A stretch of 64,000 bases of DNA from an uncultured Opitutia bacterium (GTDB lineage: Bacteria; Verrucomicrobiota; Verrucomicrobiia; Opitutales; UBA953), in assembly GCA_903840355.1 (NCBI GenBank), contig CAIMFJ010000001.1, forward strand, positions 98,326 to 162,325. Direction: 5' to 3'. The notes beneath the pieces were generated by a model. That model was given only the letters and a program-made list of their open reading frames with translations. It was not told the DNA's origin and searched no databases. Shown in pieces: positions 9,769 through 21,122 of the stretch. The first letter of the stretch is position 1. The number at the start of each line of letters is the position of its first letter. The position numbers were made by a program, and so were the translations under genes.

Positions 9769-12700
9769 TTACTGGTGATGAGCTTCGCCGTGAGGAGCGG
9801 AAGCATGTTCAGTGCCAACTTCGTGACCGGCACCATGCGTGGCCCCGTGACCTTCGCGGCCTTCCATCTCCTTACGAGACAGCGGCAACAGGATGGCTCC
9901 AGGCATACGGAGGTTGAGGTTACGCAACTTGGCTTGATAAGTGGTGCGGGGGCGGGTGTTGAGGTACGTCAGAGCACCATAGGTGCGCGACGAAGCCTTC
10001 GCCTTAGCAACGCGCGAATGCGGATCGGTGATGTCACCAAACTCAATCGCTTCGGCAGGGCAGGCTTGTTGGCAAGCCACCTTGAGAGCGCCATCGGGCA
10101 CGCGGATATCGGCCGAGTTACGGGCGTGCGCTTTTTGGTGAATCTTGGCCTCTTGAATGCGTTGGACGCAATAGGTGCACTTTTCCATGACGCCGCGCAT
10201 GCGCACGGAGACATCAGGATTCTTTTGCAACTGAGGCAGGTCCGCAGGATCTTTCGGCAACTTCGCAGGCCCGAGCGGACCTTCATAGTAGTGACCGGCT
10301 TCGTGCTTATTGTAATCGAGGAAGTTAAAGCGACGGACCTTATAGGGACAGTTGTTGGCGCAATAGCGCGTCCCGATACAACGGTTGTACGCCATCGTGT
10401 TGAGGCCTTGGTCGTCGTGCACCGTGGCGTTCGCAGGACAAACCGTTTCGCAAGGAGCGGTTTCGCAATGCTGACAGGCGACCCCCATGAAAGTGACTTG
10501 CGGATCAGTCGGGATTTCCATGCCCGGCTTTTCGCGGCCGTCGAAGAAATAACGATCCATGCGGATCCACAACATGTTGCGACCCTTGAGCACTTGGTCG
10601 CGTCCCACGACCGGGATATTGTTTTCCGACTGACAGGCCGTGACGCAAGCGTTGCAACCCGTGCAAGTGTTTAAGTCGATCGACATCCCCCATTGCTGCA
10701 GCTTGGGGAATTCAGCTTCGTGACCTTTCCACACGGCCACATTAGGAGCGACCGAGTGATCGGGGTGTTCGTAGGCCGAGTTACCACGAGGCGTGGTAAT
10801 TGCTTTTTCAGCGGGCGAGAGGTTCTCGTCCTTACCGTAAACGGCGGGAGCGTGCCCATCGATGCCGAGTTTCGCAAAATTCGTATTCTTCTTAAAATCT
10901 TCGGCCGAACCTTCGCGTACCACATCGCGACCTTCCATCGACCAGTGGTCTTGCATGTTACAAACCTGAACGCTCTTGGCGACCAAGGTCAGTTTAACGC
11001 CCGCGCGGAAAGCCGCCTGTGCCGTTTCAACTAAGGGGTAGACATTGAAACCATTGCCCGTGATGCGGCCGGCCAAACGTTCATCCACGCGCGTGGCTAC
11101 GCGACCCGCAACGCGACGACCAAAGCCGAGTTGGAGACCCAAGGTGTAATCCGCCAAACCTGGCATGATGAACAAGGGACCTTCAATCGTGGCACCACCA
11201 ACGGTGATTTTGGCTACGCGACAAAGTAACTTACCCGCAGAGATTTGATTAATATTACGATTCAGCGCTCCGATGTACTCATTGATGACCATCGGCTCGG
11301 GCTCGATTTCCAAGCACTTCGCCATCTTCGGGCTGATGAGGATGACATTCTCCCAGCAAGTACGGGTGAGAGGATCAGGCGATTCAGCTAACCAACCATT
11401 GTTGGCATAGAGACCGTCGCCAGCGTGAATGCTCGGGATGAAACGGACTTCTAAATTAGTTTCCGAAAGTTCTGGAGCGGCAAACGAACCGGAAGGCAAC
11501 GTCGACAAACGATCCGTAATAACGGCGTAGGACGACTTCGCTAAAACGCCTTCGGCTAACCAAGCCGCGAATGCTTCGTCGCTCTTGTTCGCCGACAAAC
11601 CATTGAACGTCTCCCGCACCAAGGCGTAAGGCTCTTGCGTCACCCCAGCAAAAGGCGACAGCACTTCTAATTCCGAAAGCGTGGGGAATAGCGGCTCAAT
11701 CATCGGCTGCACGGGCACGTAAGTGCCATCGAGCGTACGACCATCGGACCAGCTTTCGAGGTAGTGAGAAGCCGCGAGCACGACACCACCGGCGGCCTTC
11801 ACGGCAGCCGAGGTTTCGTCAAAAGCGGCACCATGATAGCCCCAGCGCACCACTTTCGCGGCGGACTTGATAGCTTCGGCCACATTCACGTCGGCAGGCG
11901 CATCGTAAACGGGATTACCACCGAGGATAACTAAAGTCTTAGCGGACTTAACGGCACTCAACGCAGCCGTGGCCTTCACGCCCGAGGCGAGGTATTTAAC
12001 GGGAGCTGCTAAAGCATCATTAGCGAGTTGAACCGCACGGTGGGCCTCAACGGAAAGGTGATTGCCAGCCACGATGACCGACTTGCCTTTGTGAGCCACT
12101 AAATCGGCGACGCACTCCTTGACCCAAGCTTCGTCGACTTTCACGCCCGAAACTTTGCTACGGAGGGCAGCGGCTTCGCTCCCCTTCCCCGTTTGAGCCA
12201 ACACTTCCGCCGCAAAGAGCGCGGCCAAAGCAGAAATTTGCGACGAGCCAGCACGCAGGCGGTGATCCGCGGCCGCACCAGTGATCGAGAACGTGGACTC
12301 CACGACGTACAAGCGAGCCATTTGCTCAGCTTGCTCGGCCGAATCAGCACGGCGCGCCGAAGCGTAAGCCCGCGTGGCTTCGACCATACCGTCACCACTG
12401 CCCAAGAAATCCGCATCGAGGCTCAAGAAGCGACGAGCCACCGCATACTCCGGTAAAACGCGATAACCCAAAGCGAGTTCCACTTGGTTCTGAGCCACGG
12501 GCGTGTACTCAATCCAAGTTGCTTGAGGCAAGTTAGACTTCAACGAAGCGACCAAGCGAGCCCGCGTGGGGGACGTCGAAGGACGGGCCACGAAAACTAA
12601 ACCGGCACCACCGTTAGCTTTGGCTTCGGCGGAAAGACTGCGCAAGAAGTCGCGCGACGCTGCGAGAGATAACAACTCGCTATTCGCACCGTAAGAAGCC

Positions 12701-13167
12701 TGGGCACGATCAGGGTCATAAAGGTCGAGGACGCTTGCTTGAGCGAACTTCGAAGAAGCCGTGCCATTCGCATGATGGCTAGGATTACCTTCGATTTTCG
12801 TCGGACGGTGTTGATGCGTTTCAACGAGTAAAGGCTGGTTCGCAAACTCACCGGGGAACGAACTGGCGTAGAAAGTGGCGATGCCAGGAATCGTATTCTC
12901 GGGCTGCTTGGCGTAAGGCAAGGTGTGGGTGCGAGGTTCGCGGCAACCGGCCAAACCTAAACCCGCCAAACCAAACGAGGCGCCCATGAGCATGAGGAAC
13001 TCACGACGCTCGACGGTGGTGATTTGCGAAGCACCATCGACGAACTCGCGTTCCGCACGCGTGCGAAACTCGGGAGACTTATTACGCTCTTCCAAACTGC
13101 GCCAGTACTGCGGACCGGTGGGTTCGCCAGGTTGGGCTACAGGGTGTTCAAAAACTTTCTTGCTCAT
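9769..13167 (-). CDS. actB: Alternative complex III iron-sulfur/molybdopterin-fold subunit ActB
   Basis: 1132 residues, a fusion typical of ActB. The N-terminus carries a twin arginine (54-55), a hydrophobic segment and a lipobox cysteine at 75 (GLAGC), suggesting Tat export and lipid anchoring. The middle is a molybdopterin-oxidoreductase-like fold that in this family does not bind molybdenum. The C-terminal third is a four-cluster ferredoxin domain: [35 protein letters not shown] and CTYCVQRI with CQQAC. The third motif has Thr instead of a second cysteine, as expected for the [3Fe-4S] cluster of ActB. Confidence 0.94.
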   Translation of the reverse strand: MSKKVFEHPVAQPGEPTGPQYWRSLEERNKSPEFRTRAEREFVDGASQITTVERREFLMLMGASFGLAGLGLAGCREPRTHTLPYAKQPENTIPGIATFYASSFPGEFANQPLLVETHQHRPTKIEGNPSHHANGTASSKFAQASVLDLYDPDRAQASYGANSELLSLAASRDFLRSLSAEAKANGGAGLVFVARPSTSPTRARLVASLKSNLPQATWIEYTPVAQNQVELALGYRVLPEYAVARRFLSLDADFLGSGDGMVEATRAYASARRADSAEQAEQMARLYVVESTFSITGAAADHRLRAGSSQISALAALFAAEVLAQTGKGSEAAALRSKVSGVKVDEAWVKECVADLVAHKGKSVIVAGNHLSVEAHRAVQLANDALAAPVKYLASGVKATAALSAVKSAKTLVILGGNPVYDAPADVNVAEAIKSAAKVVRWGYHGAAFDETSAAVKAAGGVVLAASHYLESWSDGRTLDGTYVPVQPMIEPLFPTLSELEVLSPFAGVTQEPYALVRETFNGLSANKSDEAFAAWLAEGVLAKSSYAVITDRLSTLPSGSFAAPELSETNLEVRFIPSIHAGDGLYANNGWLAESPDPLTRTCWENVILISPKMAKCLEIEPEPMVINEYIGALNRNINQISAGKLLCRVAKITVGGATIEGPLFIMPGLADYTLGLQLGFGRRVAGRVATRVDERLAGRITGNGFNVYPLVETAQAAFRAGVKLTLVAKSVQVCNMQDHWSMEGRDVVREGSAEDFKKNTNFAKLGIDGHAPAVYGKDENLSPAEKAITTPRGNSAYEHPDHSVAPNVAVWKGHEAEFPKLQQWGMSIDLNTCTGCNACVTACQSENNIPVVGRDQVLKGRNMLWIRMDRYFFDGREKPGMEIPTDPQVTFMGVACQHCETAPCETVCPANATVHDDQGLNTMAYNRCIGTRYCANNCPYKVRRFNFLDYNKHEAGHYYEGPLGPAKLPKDPADLPQLQKNPDVSVRMRGVMEKCTYCVQRIQEAKIHQKAHARNSADIRVPDGALKVACQQACPAEAIEFGDITDPHSRVAKAKASSRTYGALTYLNTRPRTTYQAKLRNLNLRMPGAILLPLSRKEMEGREGHGATHGAGHEVGTEHASAPHGEAHHQ

Positions 13168-13185
13168 CGAGATTAAAATTCAGGG

Positions 13186-13887
13186 TTAGCGGTGGCAGCC
13201 CGAGCAGCTTTGGGGAGGATTCACTTTCCAGTCGTGGACGAACTTCGTCCCTTGTTCGACTTGGTCTTCGGGCTTCGCCGTCTTGTAGGATAAATCGGTG
13301 ATCTTATCGAGCGGGCGGAGCACCAGCTCGGGGTTGCGGTGACAATCGAGGCAGAACGACATGTTCAACGACTTCTGCTGACCGACCACGGCTTGTTGGT
13401 CGATGCGACCGTGACACTCAACGCAGCTCACCCCGCGGTTCACGTGAACGGAGTGATTGAAGTACACGAAGTCAGGCAACTTATGCACCTTGACCCAGCG
13501 CACGGCTTCGCCGGTTTCGACGCTGCGCTTGATCAACGCCAAGGCTGGGCTGTCCGTCTTGATTTGGCTGTGGCAATTCCAACAAGTATTGGACGAAGGC
13601 ACGTTAGAGTGACCCGATTTTTCCACGAAATTGTGACAATAACGGCAATCTAAACCTAAAACTGAGTCCGGACCAGCGTGGAACGAGTGGTCGAAGGCCA
13701 CGGGCTGATCAGGCGTGTATCCAACATTCAAATACTTGTTCGTGGCGTACTCATTAATCGCGGCCACGACGACCACGCCCGTGATGAGCAAGCAGACGAT
13801 GATCTGCAGCGGCGCGGCGTTAATCGAACGGCTAAAGAAATTCCCCCTGGAGGCAGGGCGGTTTAAAAACTCGAGGAGCTTACGCAT
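13186..13887 (-). CDS. actA: Alternative complex III pentaheme cytochrome ActA
   Basis: 233 residues; one N-terminal membrane helix (about 28-46), then a periplasmic domain with five CXXCH sites (CRYCH, CWNCH, CVECH, CLDCH, CSGCH) and extra histidines for bis-His ligation. Five hemes is the usual number for ActA. It is the first gene of the ten-gene operon, 18 bases before actB. Confidence 0.94.
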   Translation of the reverse strand: MRKLLEFLNRPASRGNFFSRSINAAPLQIIVCLLITGVVVVAAINEYATNKYLNVGYTPDQPVAFDHSFHAGPDSVLGLDCRYCHNFVEKSGHSNVPSSNTCWNCHSQIKTDSPALALIKRSVETGEAVRWVKVHKLPDFVYFNHSVHVNRGVSCVECHGRIDQQAVVGQQKSLNMSFCLDCHRNPELVLRPLDKITDLSYKTAKPEDQVEQGTKFVHDWKVNPPQSCSGCHR

Positions 13888-14159
13888 CGGGATTCGACCA
13901 GAAAAATAGGAGGGTTAAAAAGTGAGAGCCCGTTGAAGGCCGGAGGAGGTTAGGTTTAATTCCATGGCGACAACGAAAGAACCGGTCGTGCCCGACCGAG
14001 CGAAGGTGTGCTTTCGTGAGTTAGAAGGCTCGCTCATAGGAATTTGCTATCTGAGGCACGAAACCCTGCCCCCCTTCGCAACTCAAATTTTAGGGGTTTT
14101 AGCGTCTTTTCGACCCTTCGGAGCAGAAATAATCGCTAAAAACTACTGATTTAAGGCCA

Positions 14160-14188
14160 TTAATACAACTTAACCTATTAAATATCAA
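14160..14188 (-). promoter_or_regulatory. Sigma-70-type promoter of the act operon
   Basis: On the minus strand TTGATA (-35), a 17-base spacer and TATTAA (-10), in an AT-rich block. The predicted transcript start near 14152 leaves a leader of about 265 bases before actA. Confidence 0.55.
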
Positions 14189-14201
14189 TCAGTTATATAA
14201 T

Positions 14202-14216
14202 TTAGAATTATTCTAA
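14202..14216. promoter_or_regulatory. Perfect palindrome upstream of the act promoter
   Basis: TTAGAATTATTCTAA, seven-base arms around one base, centred about 56 bases upstream of the predicted act transcript start. That is a usual place for an activator site. The regulator is unknown. Confidence 0.35.
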
Positions 14217-14261
14217 GTGTAAAACTTCCTTAAAAACTCATTTAGGACCGCTTACAAACTA

Positions 14262-14315
14262 TTAGGCCGTTGAGGGGACAGGTCTTAAAAACCTTATCAC
14301 ACCCCAACGGCCTAA
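14262..14315 (-). terminator. Inverted repeat after tpiA
   Basis: Long arms TTAGGCCGTTG(A)GGGG and CCCCAACGGCCTAA separated by 24 bases, starting 17 bases after the tpiA stop. There is no clear U tract, so it may be a 3' end hairpin or a weak terminator separating tpiA from the act operon. Confidence 0.4.
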
Positions 14316-14331
14316 GAAATCAGCCTGCGAC

Positions 14332-15108
14332 TTAGCGAGTTAGCGACTTGGCAGCGCTACGGACGAGGTCGACGAAGCTCTTGGCTTCGAGAGAGGCCCC
14401 ACCGATCAAACCACCGTCGATATCATGCTCTGCCAACAGAGCGTCGGCATTGTCTGGTTTCATCGAGCCTCCGTAGAGGATGCGAATGCGGGCAGCGGCT
14501 TCGGCCCCAAATTGCTTGGTGAGCAATTGACGGATAAAGGCATGGACCTCTTGAGCCATGGCAGGCGTGGCGGTCTTACCCGTGCCAATCGCCCAAACGG
14601 GTTCATAGGCGATAATTACTTGGTCAGACTTACCGGCAGGAACCCCGGCTAAGCCCTTCTCCACTTGGCGACGGACGACTTCTTGAGTCGTGCCCGCTTC
14701 GCGTTCGGAGAGCAATTCACCCACGCAAAGGATGGGCTTCAAGGAAGCTTCGAGGGCGGCGAGAACCTTGCGGTTAATGAACGCATCATCTTCGCCAAAG
14801 AGGCTCCGACGTTCGCTGTGGCCCAAAATCACGTGGGTCACATGCAAGTTGCGCAACATCGCGGCCGAGATTTCACCGGTAAAAGCACCATTGACCTTAT
14901 CGTGCATGTTTTGGGCGCCGATAGCCAAGTGCGTGCCTTCGACCGCCGTGCTCACGGACGCTAAGGCCGTGAATGGTGGGCAAATCACGACTTGGACGGC
15001 GGATTCAATTCCAACCGAAGCGGCAATCGCACGAGCCAACTCGGCGCCTTCCGACGCCGTTTTGTTCATCTTCCAATTGCCTGCAATGAGGGGAGTGCGG
15101 ATAGACAT
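14332..15108 (-). CDS. tpiA: Triose-phosphate isomerase
   Basis: Interconverts dihydroxyacetone phosphate and glyceraldehyde 3-phosphate in glycolysis. 258 residues, normal TIM-barrel length. It has the N-terminal GNWKMNKT with the catalytic Asn and Lys, the catalytic His in GHSERR, the catalytic Glu with loop 6 in AYEPVWAIGTGKTATP, and the phosphate loop ILYGGSMKP. It is last in the gap-pgk-tpiA group, 31 bases after pgk. Confidence 0.97.
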   Translation of the reverse strand: MSIRTPLIAGNWKMNKTASEGAELARAIAASVGIESAVQVVICPPFTALASVSTAVEGTHLAIGAQNMHDKVNGAFTGEISAAMLRNLHVTHVILGHSERRSLFGEDDAFINRKVLAALEASLKPILCVGELLSEREAGTTQEVVRRQVEKGLAGVPAGKSDQVIIAYEPVWAIGTGKTATPAMAQEVHAFIRQLLTKQFGAEAAARIRILYGGSMKPDNADALLAEHDIDGGLIGGASLEAKSFVDLVRSAAKSLTR

Positions 15109-15139
15109 AAAAGGAGGTTTTAGGGGATAAACTTAGGGT

Positions 15140-16384
15140 TTAACCACCGAGGGCTACCACGCCTGGGAGGGCCTTGCCTTCGAGGTATTCGAGCGAAGCA
15201 CCACCGCCCGTCGAGCAGTGAGTTACCTTGGTATCAACGCCGAATTTCTTCGCCGCGGTGGCCGTGTCGCCCCCGCCCACAATCGTGATCGCACCACGAG
15301 CCGTGGCGGCTTCGACGGCGGCAGCCATGGCCTTCGTGCCCACGGCAAACTTGTCGAATTCAAACACGCCACAAGGGCCATTCCAAACCACGGTGCCGGC
15401 ACGACCAATCGCAGCTTGATAAAGTTTAATCGACTCGGGACCCGCGTCCATGCCTTCCCAACCAGCGGGGATACCCGACTGCATGGTGGCCGACTTCTCG
15501 TTCGAATCAGGCGAGAATTTGTCGCCGCAATTGAAGTCCACCGGCAAGGTGACTTTCACGCCGCGAGCTTTGGCTTTGTCTAAGAGTTCTTGGACAATCT
15601 TGGCGCCTTCTACGTCGTAGAGGGAGTTACCGATTTCCATGCCATCACAGACCTTGCGGAAGGTGTAGGCCATGCCGCCACCGATGATAATTTCGTCAGC
15701 CTTTTCAATCAGGTTGCGGATCAACGGAATCTTATCGGCGATCTTCGCGCCCCCTAAAATCGCCAGCAAGGGACGCTTGGGATTGTTGAGTACGATATCG
15801 AAAGCCTTCAATTCGGCTTCGAGCAGGAAACCCGCGGCTTTAAGGGGTAAATTGACGCCTACCATCGAGGAGTGAGCGCGGTGAGCGGTGCCGAAAGCAT
15901 CGTTCACATACACTTGGCCCAAGCGAGAAAGCTCGGCGCGGAAAGCAGCCACTTTCGCTGGGTCAGCCTTCACGCTCGTGCCGTCTTCGAGCTTAATCTT
16001 ACCCTCTTCTTCGATATGGAAACGGAGGTTTTCTAAGAGCAACACTTCGCCAGGATGCAGGGCTTCGGCGGCCGCTTGGGCTTCAGGTCCCACGCAGTTG
16101 GCCACGAACTTCACAGGCTGGCCCAAGAGTTTGGACAAAGCCTCAGCGACGGGGCGCAAGGAGTACTTCTCGACTACTTTGCCATCGGGACGACCGAGGT
16201 GGGACATCAGGACCAAGGAAGCGCCCCCTTCGAGCAAGTAGCGAATCGTCGGCAAAGCCGCGGCGATACGCTGCGTGTTGGTGATGGCCCCGGTCTTTTT
16301 GTCCTGGGGGACATTAAAATCAACACGTACAAGAACACGTTGGCCCTTAACGGAGCCGAGATTACGAAGGTTAGGTACAGGCAT
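15140..16384 (-). CDS. pgk: Phosphoglycerate kinase
   Basis: Transfers phosphate from 1,3-bisphosphoglycerate to ADP. 414 residues, usual length. Substrate-binding motifs [10 protein letters not shown] and MSHLGRPDG lie in the N-terminal domain. The nucleotide-binding glycine-rich segments [10 protein letters not shown] and [14 protein letters not shown] lie in the C-terminal domain. Confidence 0.97.
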   Translation of the reverse strand: MPVPNLRNLGSVKGQRVLVRVDFNVPQDKKTGAITNTQRIAAALPTIRYLLEGGASLVLMSHLGRPDGKVVEKYSLRPVAEALSKLLGQPVKFVANCVGPEAQAAAEALHPGEVLLLENLRFHIEEEGKIKLEDGTSVKADPAKVAAFRAELSRLGQVYVNDAFGTAHRAHSSMVGVNLPLKAAGFLLEAELKAFDIVLNNPKRPLLAILGGAKIADKIPLIRNLIEKADEIIIGGGMAYTFRKVCDGMEIGNSLYDVEGAKIVQELLDKAKARGVKVTLPVDFNCGDKFSPDSNEKSATMQSGIPAGWEGMDAGPESIKLYQAAIGRAGTVVWNGPCGVFEFDKFAVGTKAMAAAVEAATARGAITIVGGGDTATAAKKFGVDTKVTHCSTGGGASLEYLEGKALPGVVALGG

Positions 16385-16489
16385 GGGAGTGAAGTGAGCA
16401 GAGAAATCAGTTAGGCCAACGGTGGGAAGGATAAACCTGCAAATTAACGAAAAGATTTCGCCAATCGGCCCCCCTAGAGGCTCTGGGGC

Positions 16490-16524
16490 TAAAATAAAAC
16501 AGGCGACCCCGAAGGATCGCCTGT
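16490..16524 (-). terminator. Terminator between gap and pgk
   Basis: Stem ACAGGCGA/TCGCCTGT with a ten-base loop, followed on the minus strand by TTTTATTTT, 24 bases after the gap stop. It probably ends or attenuates gap transcription, so pgk-tpiA may also have their own promoter. Confidence 0.75.
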
Positions 16525-16547
16525 GTCTGAGACCTAGAAGGCTCGAA

Positions 16548-17633
<1,086 letters not shown>

Positions 17634-17687
17634 GTGAGGAAAAAGTGTAGGTCCTACCTTATTGGCAAGCGTGAATGCATTTTGCAC

Positions 17688-20075
17688 CTAAGTAGACCAA
17701 ACCCCGCAACCCAAGGGAGGTAAAATGACCCGCCCCTCCTCTACCCGCGGAACCGGCCCAGGCGTATGCGGGCAAGACGGGGTGGGCGATAAGACAATCG
17801 GCTTCCAGGCGGCGGCTTGGGGTAAATCGAGCACCACTTCTCGGCTATGTGGATTGACCGCCACGAGCACTTTGGCCGATCCCATCACACCATCGGCATT
17901 CAACGATGCCACAAAAGCCTCTCCGTCAGGTTGTTGGGTAACTTTCATCCACCCAGAGCTCACCGCCTTACGCGGACGCAAGACTGCACCCGCAGGTGAT
18001 AGTCGGAAATGGACCAAACGGGAGACAAAGTCGTGCTCCGTCCGAAAACGTTCCCAACGCGCTGGATCCAAGCGATTTAAATCCGCCCGACGCCAAGTAT
18101 TGGAAACGCCTTGCTTGGTGTGCATAAAATCCTGACCCGCCGCCAACATCGGCACCCCCGCCGCGGCCAATAAAATCACGTGCATCATGCGCGTGCGCAA
18201 AAAATCGTTCGCCACCGGCTCCAACGCGTTTTGCTGCGGACACTCGGTAATGCGGTCAAGCCACGCCATGTCATCATGCGACTGGGCGTAATGCAAACGA
18301 GCTGAAGGGCGACTGCCACAAGCGGCCATGTGATGTAGCAAATCTCCCGAGCGCACTTGGCCACGCACATAGGAAGGTAAAAACTCCCGGAAGGCGTCAT
18401 CCCAACTCGTCCACGTGGTATCGTCTAAATCTCGGGCGATGTAGCCTCGGAAACTCCACGGTTCCGCAATGAGGATTTTTTGGGGGTGGCGTAAACGGAA
18501 GTCACTTTCGATTTCACGCAACAAAGGTGCCCCGAGAAGTTCGGCTAAATCAAGTCGCACGCCATCCACGCCCAACACCTCGGTCCAATGTGCTAAAGAC
18601 TCCAAGACGAGGCGCTTAAATAAAGGCGATTCCGCACGGACGTCATTACCACAACCACTCCAGTTTGAAAACTGCCCGCGCGAATCCATGCGGAAATAAT
18701 ACCCTGGATCCACCGACATTAAACCGTTGGGCGATCCAAAGTGATTCAGCACCACATCCATGATGACGGCTAAACCCACTTCGTGACAGGCACGCACTAA
18801 GTCGCGAAATTCTTCAAGTGCCACCAGACCAGGAGCGGTCGCGTAACTATTGGCGACCCCAAAGGCCGTGACAGGCATGTAACCCCAATGGTATTCTTCT
18901 GCGCTTTGATGTTCAAACTCCGCACAGGGCAATAACTCCAAGGCATTGACTCCCAAGGAGCGTAAATAATTTCCGCGACTACGCACCCAAGCGGCTAAAT
19001 CTCGATACCCACCCCGCGTGGCATCTGCGGACGATAAGCCTAATAAGTCGCGCACATGCCCTTCTAGAATAACTAAATCTTCTACGACCGGAGGCTGGAA
19101 ATGATCCGCCAACGGCTGCAAATGTTCGGGGCCTAAAACTACGCCCTCGGCCGGCACCCCATCGGTTTGCACCCGTGCCCAAGGGTCGACAAATGGACGG
19201 TCGCTAAAGCGTTCTTCGTAGCTCCCATGCGTTCCACGAACGGAGACGGTGTAAAGCACGCCACTTAAATTAGCGGACACTTGTCCAGACCAAGCCCCCT
19301 GCCCTTCAGGTTTTAAATTGAGTAAGTTATAGATACCGGAATGCGGGTGGCGCCAACTGATCTCCACCATACCTGCCCGGGGGGCGAAAATCCTGAAGGT
19401 AGTGGTCGTCCCCACCACCGTGGCTCCAAAGGGACCGGTTGGTTCAAGCACGTCGAGCGGGTCGGAGGCCAAAATATCGCAGAGTTCTAATAACTCCGGC
19501 GTTTCATAAATCATATAAAGCGGCGCCGTATCGGGTAAGGCATCCACTGCTTGAAAACGGAATAAATGGTACCCCGTCCGTTGGCGCGAAATGATTAGAT
19601 TCCGGTTTCCCGAGCCATCACGGCCAATATTATCCGCATCGTGCGGAGGCTCCAACCAACGCCCATCTAAACGTAAAAACTTAAAAGCCACTTCGTCTTG
19701 TCCCGCAGGCAACACCTCCGCCAAGGGCACCGCCAATTCCCAACCCTCCACCCCCAACACACACACCGGCAAAAGTTTCCAGTGCTCGCGATCCAAGGAG
19801 CGACCCCAATCGTTAAACGGGCCCACGACTTTCACTTCACTGGCAGGCGAACTTTCGTTCAACGCCTTCCATAAGAAAAAGTGTACCTTGTCTCCTTCAA
19901 TCCAATGACCCGAGCGCAAAGCCCAATGCCGGACATCGGCACGCTCCAAGGACACCAAGCGGCCGGGCGGACTCAATGACAAGGGCGGCAAACCGGGACC
20001 AGCCCAGTCGCGACTCAGAGACACCAGACCCGAGGCCTTCGTCTCCCATCGTGCACTGGCTAGCTCGCGTTTCAT
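17688..20075 (-). CDS. GH13 glycoside hydrolase, pullulanase/debranching type, with two E-set domains
   Basis: 795 residues. Two starch-binding immunoglobulin-like modules are visible: an AMPK/CBM48-like one (VKVVGPFNDWGRS) and a second one (FRIFAPRAGMVEISW). They precede the GH13 barrel. All GH13 catalytic regions are present: DVVLNH (region I), GVRLDLAELLG with the nucleophile Asp (II), ILIAEPW with the acid/base Glu (III) and QSHDD with the transition-state Asp (IV). A short beta-sandwich ends the protein. No signal peptide, so it probably acts on cytoplasmic glycogen. The exact subfamily (pullulanase, isoamylase or branching enzyme) is uncertain. Confidence 0.85.
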   Translation of the reverse strand: MKRELASARWETKASGLVSLSRDWAGPGLPPLSLSPPGRLVSLERADVRHWALRSGHWIEGDKVHFFLWKALNESSPASEVKVVGPFNDWGRSLDREHWKLLPVCVLGVEGWELAVPLAEVLPAGQDEVAFKFLRLDGRWLEPPHDADNIGRDGSGNRNLIISRQRTGYHLFRFQAVDALPDTAPLYMIYETPELLELCDILASDPLDVLEPTGPFGATVVGTTTTFRIFAPRAGMVEISWRHPHSGIYNLLNLKPEGQGAWSGQVSANLSGVLYTVSVRGTHGSYEERFSDRPFVDPWARVQTDGVPAEGVVLGPEHLQPLADHFQPPVVEDLVILEGHVRDLLGLSSADATRGGYRDLAAWVRSRGNYLRSLGVNALELLPCAEFEHQSAEEYHWGYMPVTAFGVANSYATAPGLVALEEFRDLVRACHEVGLAVIMDVVLNHFGSPNGLMSVDPGYYFRMDSRGQFSNWSGCGNDVRAESPLFKRLVLESLAHWTEVLGVDGVRLDLAELLGAPLLREIESDFRLRHPQKILIAEPWSFRGYIARDLDDTTWTSWDDAFREFLPSYVRGQVRSGDLLHHMAACGSRPSARLHYAQSHDDMAWLDRITECPQQNALEPVANDFLRTRMMHVILLAAAGVPMLAAGQDFMHTKQGVSNTWRRADLNRLDPARWERFRTEHDFVSRLVHFRLSPAGAVLRPRKAVSSGWMKVTQQPDGEAFVASLNADGVMGSAKVLVAVNPHSREVVLDLPQAAAWKPIVLSPTPSCPHTPGPVPRVEEGRVILPPLGCGVWST

Positions 20076-20093
20076 TGAATCCTATGAGGATAG

Positions 20094-21035
20094 GTGAAAA
20101 AAGATTTTGCGAGCAAAAGCGGGCTTCCCTCGGACGAAGCATTTGACCACGATGCGGGCGTGGAAATCAGCGTACTCACCAGTAACTGGGAAGGTCACCG
20201 TCTCCTCGATTCAGGCGACGGCTTTAAACTCGAGGAGATCGGCGGGGTTCGGATGATCCGAAGCGAACCCAAAGCTTGGTGGGCCAAGAGTTTACCGCCG
20301 AGCGAATGGCAACGTGCCATCGCCGAACACCATGAAGGTGGGCGCGAAGGGCGCTGGGAACTGCGTCCGCATTGCCCGAAAGAGTGGGAAGCCCAATTAG
20401 GCAAACTACGCTTCCAACTGCGGTTCATGGATAATTCTAAGCAGTTTGGAGTGTTTGCTGAACAATCGCCACACTGGCAGTGGCTCTCGCAACAAACCGC
20501 TACTGGCCCCGAAAAGCCCAGACTCTTAAACTTATTTGGCTACACCGGAGCCGCTTCGCTCGTTGCCGCTCAAGCAGGCTGGCACGTCACCCACGTCGAT
20601 GCCTCGAAACCAGCTGTGGCCTGGGGACGGCGCAACCAAGAATTATCTGGCTTAGGCACCGCCCCGATCCGCTGGATTATTGAAGATGCGATGACCTTTG
20701 TGAAGCGTGAGGTGAAACGCGGCAATCACTACGAGGCCATCTTGCTCGACCCTCCAGCCTTCGGACGCGGTCCGACGGGCGAATTCTGGAAAGTCGAACG
20801 CGACCTAGCTCCTTTGTTACGGGCGTGTCGCGAACTGCTTTCACCCCAAGCCCGCTTTATCATCCTGACCGTCTACACCATCGACGCCTCCTCCATCCTT
20901 TGTTACAATCTCTTGGACGAGGTCACCCAGGGCTTGAAAGGAAAGATTAGTATCGGGGAACTGGCCCTGAAACAAGAAGGCAAAGGCCGACTCCTCCCGC
21001 TCTCGCTCTGGGGACGCTGGGAAGCCAGAACCTAA
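20094..21035 (+). CDS. Class I SAM-dependent methyltransferase, RlmI/RlmK-like
   Basis: 313 residues from a GTG start. A SAM-binding Rossmann fold with NLFGYTGAASLVAAQAGW (motif I), VDASKPAVAWGRRN (motif II) and the catalytic ILLDPPAFGRG (NPPY-like) follows an N-terminal region with RFMDNSKQFGVFAEQ. This arrangement is that of rRNA cytosine methyltransferases related to RlmI and RlmK. Only 18 bases separate its GTG from the divergent GH13 start, so the true start may be a later codon. Confidence 0.8.
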   Translation: MKKDFASKSGLPSDEAFDHDAGVEISVLTSNWEGHRLLDSGDGFKLEEIGGVRMIRSEPKAWWAKSLPPSEWQRAIAEHHEGGREGRWELRPHCPKEWEAQLGKLRFQLRFMDNSKQFGVFAEQSPHWQWLSQQTATGPEKPRLLNLFGYTGAASLVAAQAGWHVTHVDASKPAVAWGRRNQELSGLGTAPIRWIIEDAMTFVKREVKRGNHYEAILLDPPAFGRGPTGEFWKVERDLAPLLRACRELLSPQARFIILTVYTIDASSILCYNLLDEVTQGLKGKISIGELALKQEGKGRLLPLSLWGRWEART

Positions 21036-21060
21036 GTTTCTGACTAATAATACCGAAGAA

Positions 21061-21074
21061 CGACCTAAGGGTCG
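21061..21074 (+). promoter_or_regulatory. Small hairpin upstream of trpE
   Basis: Stem CGACC/GGTCG with a four-base loop, flanked by imperfect complementary AATAATACC and GGTTATT. It could be a weak terminator of the methyltransferase gene or part of a leader control of trpE. I see no run of Trp codons. Confidence 0.25.
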
Positions 21075-21122
21075 GTGGTTATTAAGTTTATTTCTGCCAA
21101 GTTTTATACTCTATTCTTCATT

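Larger units (their letters stand above)
13888..14331. other. Long intergenic region upstream of the act operon
   Basis: About 440 bases between actA and tpiA. The part near actA is ordinary in composition and may be a leader of about 265 bases. The distal part (about 14150-14260) is markedly AT-rich and holds the promoter and a palindrome listed separately. An open frame at 13964-14149 on the plus strand has no features of a gene. I see no further RNA or coding feature. Confidence 0.5.

Noticed and set aside
9775..10674. Long plus-strand open frame (299 codons) opposite actB
   Set aside because: It lies fully antisense to the conserved iron-sulfur domain of actB, and its translation has no recognisable motif. 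It is a by-product of codon bias, as is 8816-9274 opposite actC.
13964..14149. 61-codon plus-strand frame in the act upstream region
   Set aside because: No ribosome binding site or recognisable protein features; it would run against the operon promoter.
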